Assembly (NCBI GenBank): GCA_943325255.2
Contig: CALPOS020000021.1
Span: 1 to 17,350 of the forward strand
DNA length: 17,350 nucleotides
Direction: 5' to 3'
Source: Sphingobacterium thalpophilum
GTDB lineage: Bacteria > Bacteroidota > Bacteroidia > Flavobacteriales > Flavobacteriaceae
The notes under the pieces were generated by a model. It ran no database searches. It worked only from the letters and a program-made list of their open reading frames with translations, and was not told the DNA's origin. The stretch's first letter is position 1. Every line of letters starts with the position of its first letter. The position numbers and the translations under genes were made by a program. This document shows positions 8,366 through 14,774 of this stretch, in pieces.

Positions 8366-8402
8366 ATGTATTTAATCGATTAATTAATGTATTTAATCGA
8401 TT
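8366..8402. repeat. Tandem-like 16-bp direct repeat with 21-bp period, candidate operator
   Basis: ATGTATTTAATCGATT occurs twice, at 8366-8381 and 8387-8402, exactly 21 bases (two helical turns) apart. The first copy contains the palindrome TTAATCGATTAA (8372-8383). The pair sits 68-104 bases upstream of the small secreted-protein gene, and its right copy overlaps the expected -33 zone of that gene's putative promoter. The two identical copies are seen directly; an operator role is inferred. Confidence 0.55.
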
Positions 8403-8420
8403 TTAATTTAATTAAATAGT

Positions 8421-8428
8421 TATCTTTA
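8421..8428 (+). promoter_or_regulatory. Putative -7 element for the small secreted-protein gene
   Basis: TATCTTTA matches TAnnTTTG at all fixed positions but the last. It lies 41 bases upstream of the start at 8470 in an extremely AT-rich region, and there is no TTG at -33, so the call is weak. Confidence 0.3.
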
Positions 8429-8469
8429 CAACAAGTTTTAAAGGTTCAGTACATGTTTAAATTAATTAT

Positions 8470-8850
8470 ATGAAAAAGATACTATCAACCCTATTCTTGG
8501 TACTATTTCTCGTTAATGTAAGTTTTGCTCAAAAAAGTAAAAAACAAGATGATAGTCCACCGCTGATTGACCACATTTCAAATTGTCAATTGCGTTATTA
8601 CTACTTTCCTAATTTGGAGGCTTATTTCGATACTCAAAAGAATATCTATTACTTCAAAGAAGATTCAGAGTGGACCACCGCCGAGGAAATTCCCGACGGA
8701 TACAGAGGCTACTCCTTGTATAACAAGATATACGTTTTTATTACTGATTATGACGATGACATTATTACGCAATTTATAGATATTCATAAGAAAAGACATC
8801 CTTATACAAAAAAAGGAAACATCGAAATGATGAGCAGTATCAATAGGTAG
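8470..8850 (+). CDS. Small secreted protein of unknown function
   Basis: A 126-residue protein with a clear signal peptide: K2-K3, hydrophobic residues 4-19, and a probable signal peptidase I site at S-F-A-Q (after Ala20). The mature part is about 106 residues and rich in Tyr, Asp and Lys. The central segment reads Y-Y-F-P-N-L-E-A-Y-F-D and W-T-T-A-E-E-I-P-D-G-Y-R-G-Y-S-L, followed by an acidic Y-D-D-D and a basic H-K-K-R-H-P-Y tail. I recognise this as resembling conserved hypothetical proteins of flavobacteria, with no named domain and no known function. It is probably periplasmic; no lipobox or C-terminal sorting domain is visible. It stands alone, with 188 bases upstream that hold a direct repeat and 120 bases downstream before the next gene. 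Confidence 0.8.
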   Translation: MKKILSTLFLVLFLVNVSFAQKSKKQDDSPPLIDHISNCQLRYYYFPNLEAYFDTQKNIYYFKEDSEWTTAEEIPDGYRGYSLYNKIYVFITDYDDDIITQFIDIHKKRHPYTKKGNIEMMSSINR

Positions 8851-8936
8851 ATTTTGCAAAAACCATTGTATTTATTAGTACCGTTTTTTGAATGTTAAAA
8901 TCCATTTAAATAGAATCGCTCCTTTTATAATTTTAC

Positions 8937-8944
8937 TACTTTTG
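8937..8944 (+). promoter_or_regulatory. -7 promoter element for the PIG-L/transporter unit
   Basis: TACTTTTG, identical to the element upstream of ccsBA and a perfect TAnnTTTG match. It ends 26 bases before the PIG-L start codon. No clear -33 TTG is visible. Confidence 0.5.
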
Positions 8945-8970
8945 AAGCTATTGCTCTTTAATAAAATTTT

Positions 8971-11472
8971 ATGCAAAAGCTACAAGCTGTTCTTGTTTTC
9001 TCAACGCTACTATTTGTCAACTTAATCAGTGCTCAGCAACCCGCAAAAACTGATGCTGTCGCTATTTTTTACCAAATTCAAAAACTAAATTTTTTAGGTT
9101 CAGTTCTCTACATTGCAGCACATCCCGATGATGAAAACACCAGACTAATTTCATATTTGTCTAATGAAAAAAAAGCGAGAACTGCATACCTTTCGCTGAC
9201 TCGTGGTGATGGTGGACAAAATTTAATTGGACCTGAACTTAGAGAATTATTAGGTGTCATACGAACCCAGGAACTCATTGAAGCTCGAAAAATTGATGGT
9301 GGCGAGCAATTCTTTTCCCGTGCTAACGATTTTGGATATTCTAAAAATCCAGCGGAAACATTGCAAATTTGGAATAAAGATGAAGTGCTGAGCGATGCTG
9401 TCTATATCATTCGAAAATTTCAACCTGATGTAATTATTAATCGCTTTGACGCACGCTCTCCGGGAACAACTCATGGACATCATACGGCTTCCGCAATGCT
9501 TAGTTTAGAAGCGTTTGATATTACAAATGACCCGAATAAATATCCAGATCAACTGAAATTAGTCAACGTTTGGCAACCGAAACGCGTATACTTTAACACC
9601 TCATGGTGGTTTTATGGAAGTAAAGAGAAATTTGAAAAAGCGGACAAGTCGAATCTTATTCAATTAAAGACTGGCGTTTACTACCAATCTGTAGGGAAAT
9701 CAAACCAAGAAATTGCTGCTCTTAGTAGAAGTAAGCACGAATCGCAAGGATTTGGTAGTACAGGAACTCGCGGAGAAGAACAAGAATATCTAGAATTACT
9801 GAAAGGCGAACTATCAAAAGACAATAGTAATATTTTTGAAGGAATTGACACAACTTGGAATAGAGTCAAGGGAGGAAAAATCATTGGTGATCTATTGCAA
9901 AATGTTGAAGCCAATTTCAATTTTAAAAATCCATCGGCCAGTATTCCAGATTTGACAAAAGCGTATTCACTAATTCAACAGCTTGAGGATGAACATTGGA
10001 AAACGGTCAAATCGGAAGAAATTAAGAAAATAATTGCAGGATGCGCTGGTCTATATCTTGAAGCAGTATCTATCGCACAAGAAATTGTAAGCAACTCGAT
10101 TGTGAAAGTAAAACTTGAAGCCATCAATCGAAGTGCAATTCCAATGCAGTTGCATAGTATCAAAAATGCAATTTCAGAAGAAGTGGTAGTAAAAGAAATC
10201 GAACTGAAGACAAATTCAAATCAAAGTATCGATTTTGAAATCAATTTGCCTTCAAATATCAACTACACGCAACCGTATTGGCTTGCTGAACAAGGAACGA
10301 TGGGTATGTACCGCGTTGATCAACAAGTCAACATCGGCAAACCCGATATCATTAGAGAAGTCAAGCTAGTTTTCAATGTAATTATTCAAGGTGTAAGCAT
10401 TCCATTTGAAAGAGAAGTAATTTATAAATATAATGATGATGTAAAAGGTGAAGTATACAAACCGCTTGATATTATTCCTGATGTAACTACCTCTATCCAA
10501 AGTAAAGTGGTTCTATTTAATGATAATAGCTCGCAAACAATTGACGTAAAAGTAAAAGCGGGAAAAGACAACGTCCAAGGTTTAGTTCAACTAGAAATTC
10601 CAGAAAACTGGAAGGTGACTCCAAAATCAATTTCCTTCAATTTGTCAAAGAAAGGCGAAGAGCAAACGGTTTCGTTTCAAATTATTCCTTCAAAAAAAGC
10701 ATCGGAAGTTATTGCCAAATGCATAGCCACGGTCGATTCAAAGCGCTTTGATAAAGAACAATTTCCAATCAATTATGAACATATTTGCAAGCAGCAAGTG
10801 CTAAAGACTTCAGAAGCAAAATTGATAAAACTGGATATCAAAACCAATAAAGAAAAAATCGTTTATATCATGGGTGCTGGCGACGAAGTTCCAAAATGTT
10901 TAACACAGATGGGTTACAGTGTCACCGTTCTCAAACCAGAAGACATTACAACGGAAAAACTTAACAACTTTGATGTTGTGATGACCGGCATTCGCGCTTA
11001 TAATACAATTCAGGCTTTGGCTTTCAAACAACAAATGTTATTCGATTTTGTTAAAGAAGGGCATAATATGATTGTTCAATACAACACCTTAGATGATCTA
11101 GTAACCAAAGATATTGCACCATACGCCCTGAAAATATCTAGAGATCGCGTTACCGATGAAAATGCGTTTGTTACCTTTTTAGAACCTAAACATCCGATTC
11201 TAAATACTCCTAACAGTCTTTCGCCTGCCGATTTTCAAGGGTGGAAACAAGAACAAGGTTTGTATTATCCAAACGAATGGGATCTAGCATTTGTGCCAAT
11301 TATTGCTGCCAACGATCAAGGTGAAACGTCAAAAAAAGGCGCAATTTTGGTTGCTAAATACGGAAAAGGAAATTATATTTATACTGGCTTGAGCTTTTTT
11401 AGAGAGTTGCCGGAAGGCGTTTCTGGAGCCTATCGATTGATGGCAAACATGATTTCATTACCCAAAAACTAA
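8971..11472 (+). CDS. Secreted PIG-L family deacetylase with NEW3-like and amidotransferase-like C-terminal domains
   Basis: An 833-residue exported protein. A signal peptide covers residues 1-21 (cleavage probably L-I-S-A/Q). The PIG-L domain (about 40-260) has the zinc motif A-H-P-D-D-E with His51, base Asp53 and ligand Asp54, and the second ligand block H-G-H-H at 168-171. PIG-L/LmbE enzymes remove acetyl groups from N-acetylglucosamine in glycolipids, thiols or oligosaccharides. Residues about 505-600 look like a NEW3/NPCBM-associated beta-sandwich (E-I-P-E-N-W-K-V-T-P). Residues about 630-833 look like a ThuA/class I glutamine amidotransferase-like fold (I-V-Y-I-M-G-A-G-D-E, Y-G-K-G-N-Y-I-Y-T-G) without an obvious catalytic Cys. 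The multi-domain length is far above that of single-domain LmbE enzymes (about 230-300). It lies upstream of the 35-residue ORF and the symporter, pointing to processing of a sugar derivative before uptake. The substrate is unknown. Confidence 0.88.
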   Translation: MQKLQAVLVFSTLLFVNLISAQQPAKTDAVAIFYQIQKLNFLGSVLYIAAHPDDENTRLISYLSNEKKARTAYLSLTRGDGGQNLIGPELRELLGVIRTQELIEARKIDGGEQFFSRANDFGYSKNPAETLQIWNKDEVLSDAVYIIRKFQPDVIINRFDARSPGTTHGHHTASAMLSLEAFDITNDPNKYPDQLKLVNVWQPKRVYFNTSWWFYGSKEKFEKADKSNLIQLKTGVYYQSVGKSNQEIAALSRSKHESQGFGSTGTRGEEQEYLELLKGELSKDNSNIFEGIDTTWNRVKGGKIIGDLLQNVEANFNFKNPSASIPDLTKAYSLIQQLEDEHWKTVKSEEIKKIIAGCAGLYLEAVSIAQEIVSNSIVKVKLEAINRSAIPMQLHSIKNAISEEVVVKEIELKTNSNQSIDFEINLPSNINYTQPYWLAEQGTMGMYRVDQQVNIGKPDIIREVKLVFNVIIQGVSIPFEREVIYKYNDDVKGEVYKPLDIIPDVTTSIQSKVVLFNDNSSQTIDVKVKAGKDNVQGLVQLEIPENWKVTPKSISFNLSKKGEEQTVSFQIIPSKKASEVIAKCIATVDSKRFDKEQFPINYEHICKQQVLKTSEAKLIKLDIKTNKEKIVYIMGAGDEVPKCLTQMGYSVTVLKPEDITTEKLNNFDVVMTGIRAYNTIQALAFKQQMLFDFVKEGHNMIVQYNTLDDLVTKDIAPYALKISRDRVTDENAFVTFLEPKHPILNTPNSLSPADFQGWKQEQGLYYPNEWDLAFVPIIAANDQGETSKKGAILVAKYGKGNYIYTGLSFFRELPEGVSGAYRLMANMISLPKN

Positions 11473-11477
11473 AAATT

Positions 11478-11585
11478 ATGGACAACGAAAAACTGACGAC
11501 TTGGAAAAGAAGCTATTCTTGGGTGCTTATTGCCAACCTCTTTTACATTTTGTTCTTTTGTTTAATGATGATCCTATTCTCTTAA
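11478..11585 (+). CDS. 35-residue single-span membrane protein, possible transporter accessory subunit
   Basis: A short ORF that begins MDNEKLTTWKRSYSWV and continues into about 18 hydrophobic residues (V-L-I-A-N-L-F-Y-I-L-F-F-C-L-M-M-I-L) before F-S and stop. The polar basic N-terminus followed by one membrane span predicts an N-in, single-pass inner-membrane protein. It starts 5 bases after the PIG-L stop and ends 1 base before the symporter ATG, so it fills the gap almost exactly, as expected of a translated gene and not of spacer. The ATG follows AAAAATT, the A-rich start context seen at neighbouring genes. Small membrane proteins are encoded next to other sodium:solute symporters (YjcH with ActP, YhdT with PanF in E. 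coli), though those are longer. The W-x-R-S-Y stretch before the span is a feature that could be conserved. Role inferred. Confidence 0.65.
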   Translation: MDNEKLTTWKRSYSWVLIANLFYILFFCLMMILFS

Positions 11586-11586
11586 T

Positions 11587-13281
11587 ATGCAGCAGATAGA
11601 TTGGATTGTTTTATCGGTTACTTTACTTTTCATCGTCTTTTATGGTGTGTACAAAACCAAAGGCAGCAAGAACGTAGAAGATTATATTCTAGGAAATAAC
11701 GAGACGCCGTGGTATGTTGTTGGACTTTCAGTCATGGCCACGCAAGCCAGTGCGATTACATTTCTTTCCACGCCTGGACAAGCCTATCATGATGGTATGG
11801 GATTCGTTCAGTTTTACTTTGGATTGCCTTTAGCAATGGTCGTCATCTGCGTTACTTTTATACCTATTTACCACCGATTAAAAGTTTTTACTGCCTATGA
11901 ATATTTAGAACAGCGATTTGATTTAAAAACGCGTTCCTTAGCAGCGATTCTGTTTTTAATTCAACGTGGACTGGGAACAGGGTTAACCATTTACGCACCG
12001 GCAATTATTCTTTCCGCTTTACTGGGCTGGAATCTGACTTTAATGAATATCATCATTGGAGTTTTAGTTATTATATACACCTTTGTTGGAGGCACAAAAG
12101 CGGTCAATGTTACTCAAAAGCAGCAGATGTTTGTCATCATGAGTGGTATGTTTATCACGTTCTTCTTGATTTTACATTTACTTCCAAACGATATGACCTT
12201 TAGCAATGCCTTGCACATCGCCGGCGCTAATGACAAAATGAATATTGTTGATTTTTCAATTGATCCTGAAACGCGCTACACTTTTTGGAGCGGCATCACT
12301 GGCGGTTTTTTCTTGGCACTCTCGTACTTCGGAACCGATCAATCGCAAGTTGGCCGTTACTTATCAGGGAAATCTATTCGAGAAAGTCAGATGGGATTAA
12401 TCATGAATGGATTTCTAAAAGTTCCTATGCAATTCTTTATTTTGTTGATAGGCGTTATGGTTTTTGTGTTTTTTCAGTTCAATCCAGTACCACTAAATTT
12501 TAATCCAAATAACAAGGTCATTATTGAGAACTCAAAATATAAAGAAGAGTATCATGAGTTGGAGAAAAAATTAGTTAAATTATCAGAAGAGAAAAAAGAA
12601 ATCAACCTAATCTATATTGATCATCTGAATCAAAATTACGACAACCCAATTTTGAGAAAAGAACTAGTGGCCATTTCCAATAAAGAAAATGATTTACGAG
12701 ATCAAGCCAGAGAGGTGATTTCGAAAGCAGATCCCAAGTCCGAGACAAATGACAAGGACTACGTCTTTATTCATTTTATTTTGAATTATTTGCCTAAAGG
12801 ACTGATTGGACTTCTTCTCGCCGTCATACTTTCCGCCGCCATGTCCTCAACTGCATCAGGATTAAATGCTTTGGCTTCGACTACAGCAATTGATATTTAC
12901 AAAAGAAATGTTGGTGAAGGCAAGTCCGAAAAACATTTTGTAAACGCAACAAAATTCTTCACTTTACTTTGGGGTGTGATCGCTATTTTATTTGCCTGTG
13001 TTGGGACATTGTTTGAAAACTTAATTCAATTGGTAAATATCGTTGGCTCGATATTTTACGGCACTGTATTGGGCATTTTCCTGGTTGGTTTCTATATCAA
13101 ATTTGTTAAGGCCCAAGCTATTTTTATCGGAGCGGTTTTGAGCCAATTGACTATTTTTTATATCTATTATTTAGATGTGGTAAGCTTTCTATGGCTCAAC
13201 TTTATCGGAGCGATGTTGACGATCATGCTGTCTTCCATATTGCAAAATGTTATCGGAAACAAAAGAGAGAGGGAAATATAA
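11587..13281 (+). CDS. Sodium:solute symporter (SSS family) with a long polar insertion
   Basis: A 564-residue transporter of the SSS family (LeuT fold) that couples sodium entry to uptake of a small solute. About 13 spans can be drawn, the usual SSS number. The signature is visible in E-D-Y-I-L-G (31-36), the second-span stretch A-T-Q-A-S-A-I-T-F (51-59), G-T-D-Q-S-Q-V-G-R-Y (249-258) and the long S-A-A-M-S-S-T-A-S-G-L-N-A-L-A-S block (416-431), whose adjacent serines correspond to the sodium-site region. Between spans 8 and 9, residues about 299-390 form a charged, heptad-like helical insertion (E-E-Y-H-E-L-E-K-K-L). With an N-out topology it would be periplasmic. The substrate cannot be read from sequence; the neighbouring deacetylase suggests a sugar or sugar acid. 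It overlaps nothing but follows the small ORF by one base, and a hairpin terminator follows. Confidence 0.92.
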   Translation: MQQIDWIVLSVTLLFIVFYGVYKTKGSKNVEDYILGNNETPWYVVGLSVMATQASAITFLSTPGQAYHDGMGFVQFYFGLPLAMVVICVTFIPIYHRLKVFTAYEYLEQRFDLKTRSLAAILFLIQRGLGTGLTIYAPAIILSALLGWNLTLMNIIIGVLVIIYTFVGGTKAVNVTQKQQMFVIMSGMFITFFLILHLLPNDMTFSNALHIAGANDKMNIVDFSIDPETRYTFWSGITGGFFLALSYFGTDQSQVGRYLSGKSIRESQMGLIMNGFLKVPMQFFILLIGVMVFVFFQFNPVPLNFNPNNKVIIENSKYKEEYHELEKKLVKLSEEKKEINLIYIDHLNQNYDNPILRKELVAISNKENDLRDQAREVISKADPKSETNDKDYVFIHFILNYLPKGLIGLLLAVILSAAMSSTASGLNALASTTAIDIYKRNVGEGKSEKHFVNATKFFTLLWGVIAILFACVGTLFENLIQLVNIVGSIFYGTVLGIFLVGFYIKFVKAQAIFIGAVLSQLTIFYIYYLDVVSFLWLNFIGAMLTIMLSSILQNVIGNKREREI

Positions 13282-13284
13282 AAA

Positions 13285-13311
13285 AAAACATCTCAATAAT
13301 TGAGATGTTTT
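13285..13311. terminator. Bidirectional intrinsic terminator
   Basis: A perfect 11-bp stem AAAACATCTCA/TGAGATGTTTT around an ATAAT loop. On the minus strand it is followed by a long T tract, and on the plus strand by the T run of the stem itself. It lies between the symporter stop and the DUF2911 stop, which converge. Confidence 0.85.
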
Positions 13312-13332
13312 CTATTAATGGTCAAGTGAAAA

Positions 13333-14178
13333 TTATTTCTTACTCCACTCTATTATGCTATCATTGTTCATCTTTACATAGTCATCATTTTTCTCTTTTA
13401 CTGCAGCTTCTAGGGAGATTTTAGCTGTTTCGATAGCACCTTTTTTGTCTCCAAGTTTTGCTTGTATCAATGATTTTTGACGGGTGTACCAAAATGGTTT
13501 GTCTTTATTTAAATCCAATGCTTTATTTACATATTCTAATGCTTTATTCATATCGCCATTGGATTGATAGAAATACTGCGCTGAAGAAAAATAATCACCT
13601 GCTGTTGGACCTGCCAACGCTTTATCAATGCTTGCCATCGCTGTTTTTTGAGTTGGAACTTCAAACTTCAAAGCAACAAATGTTTTTTCCCATGAAAACT
13701 CCAAATGAGCAAAGTTGTTATCCAAATTATTAATACCAATTGTAAACGATTCAACTGGAGCACTCAAAATTTTTGTATCAACATTGGTACTCAACGCTAC
13801 ATTTTTTTCATTCCAATTCTCTGGTGTACCCCAGTTCTCTGTGTCTGTATAAAAAATAACTTCCCACATATCAACTTTTGGTGTGACGAAAATGGCATAT
13901 TTTCCTTTTTTTAGGGTTTGACCTTTAATAACAACATCATCTGAAAAGGTAATCATACTGTTTTGATTCGCTCCGGTTCTCCACAATTTACCATAAGGAA
14001 CCAAGTTACCAAATACAGTTCTTCCTTTCATACTTGGACGAGAATATTCAATAGTTACATCTGTTAAGCCTACTTTTTGCTCTACAGTGCATTTTGGACT
14101 AGGAGCTGGCGTCTTTACTTGGGCTTCGATTTGAAATGATACCAAGACCATTACAATCCCTAAAATAATTTTTTTCAT
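13333..14178 (-). CDS. DUF2911 secreted protein with C-terminal TPR-like helices
   Basis: A 281-residue exported protein. The signal peptide covers residues 1-19 (probable cut I-E-A/Q). The DUF2911 domain (about 25-175) has its diagnostic stretch from S-P-K-C-T-V-E-Q near 27 through Y-S-R-P-S-M-K-G-R (45-53) to V-P-Y-G-K-L-W-R-T-G-A-N (60-71), then a beta-rich region with W-G-T-P-E-N-W. Residues about 194-262 form one to two TPR-like helix pairs (A-L-E-Y-V-N-K-A-L-D-L and K-K-G-A-I-E-T-A-K). DUF2911 proteins are common in Bacteroidota and have no established function that I know of. The gene stands alone with its own -7 element and a strong terminator. Domain call confident; role unknown. Confidence 0.9.
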   Translation of the reverse strand: MKKIILGIVMVLVSFQIEAQVKTPAPSPKCTVEQKVGLTDVTIEYSRPSMKGRTVFGNLVPYGKLWRTGANQNSMITFSDDVVIKGQTLKKGKYAIFVTPKVDMWEVIFYTDTENWGTPENWNEKNVALSTNVDTKILSAPVESFTIGINNLDNNFAHLEFSWEKTFVALKFEVPTQKTAMASIDKALAGPTAGDYFSSAQYFYQSNGDMNKALEYVNKALDLNKDKPFWYTRQKSLIQAKLGDKKGAIETAKISLEAAVKEKNDDYVKMNNDSIIEWSKK

Positions 14179-14200
14179 GTTGATTAATTTTATGTTTGTC

Positions 14201-14208
14201 CAAAAATA
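14201..14208 (-). promoter_or_regulatory. -7 promoter element for the DUF2911 gene
   Basis: The minus strand reads TATTTTTG, a perfect TAnnTTTG match, 22 bases upstream of the start codon. No -33 TTG is visible. Confidence 0.45.
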
Positions 14209-14274
14209 CTAATTCATGTATTTAATAGTGTTAATTATTGTATAATTTCATCTTACTTCTGTTTAAGCTTTCAT

Positions 14275-14282
14275 TACATTTG
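14275..14282 (+). promoter_or_regulatory. -7 promoter element for the SRPBCC-SDR-photolyase unit
   Basis: TACATTTG is a perfect TAnnTTTG match ending 26 bases before the SRPBCC start. It would drive all three genes, which are closely spaced. No -33 TTG lies at the usual distance. Confidence 0.5.
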
Positions 14283-14308
14283 CTAAACAATTTTATTTTA
14301 GCTTTCTC

Positions 14309-14773
14309 ATGAAAATCTACACAAAACGAAGCGTTCAAAATCTACCGATTTCTCTAAACGAAGCATGGGATTTTCTTTCTGACCCGAAAAATTTAAAGAC
14401 GATAACACCAGAATATATGGGGTTTATCATTGAGTCTGGCGCAGATCGCCCTATGTTTCCTGGACAAATAATACAATATATCGTGACGCCTGTCATGGGA
14501 ATCAAAACCAAATGGGTCACTGAAATTACTCATGTTCACGACAAACAATATTTCGTTGATGAACAGCGATTTGGTCCCTACGCTTTATGGCACCACAAGC
14601 ACTTCATTAAAGAAATTCCGGGTGGCGTGGAAATGGAAGATATTATTGATTATAAAATACCGATGGGTTGGCTAGGTCAGTTGGTGCATCCTATTATTGT
14701 AAAACCCAAGCTGGATGAAATTTTTGAATACAGAAGAAAAAAATTAATTGAACTTTTTGGCGAATTAAAATAA
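14309..14773 (+). CDS. SRPBCC-fold (START-like) ligand-binding protein
   Basis: A 154-residue single-domain protein of the SRPBCC helix-grip superfamily, which binds hydrophobic ligands in a deep cavity. The N-terminus shows the usual pattern for this branch: a beta strand, then I-S-L-N-E-A-W-D-F-L-S-D-P-K-N-L-K-T-I-T-P (15-35), a strand V-T-E-I-T-H-V, and Y-A-L-W-H-H-K-H-F (91-99). The long C-terminal helix ends F-E-Y-R-R-K-K-L. No signal peptide, so cytosolic. Proteins of this type are often encoded with photolyase genes in diverse bacteria; their ligand is not known to me. The stop is one base before the ATG of the SDR gene, so the two are translationally linked. Fold assignment good; function unknown. 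Confidence 0.82.
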   Translation: MKIYTKRSVQNLPISLNEAWDFLSDPKNLKTITPEYMGFIIESGADRPMFPGQIIQYIVTPVMGIKTKWVTEITHVHDKQYFVDEQRFGPYALWHHKHFIKEIPGGVEMEDIIDYKIPMGWLGQLVHPIIVKPKLDEIFEYRRKKLIELFGELK

Positions 14774-14774
14774 A

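Noticed and set aside
8282..8469. AT-rich region considered as an origin, attachment site or mobile-element end
   Set aside because: Apart from the two 16-mers there are no flanking inverted repeats, target duplications, tRNA, integrase or DnaA-box cluster.
8855..8890. Possible terminator after the small secreted-protein gene (CAAAAAC and GTTTTTTG)
   Set aside because: The arms are short, AT-only apart from the ends, unequal in length and separated by a long loop, so no stable hairpin is convincing.
13458..13733. A 91-codon plus-strand frame inside the DUF2911 gene
   Set aside because: It is antisense to a clear family member, has Cys/Leu-rich low-information content and no family resemblance.
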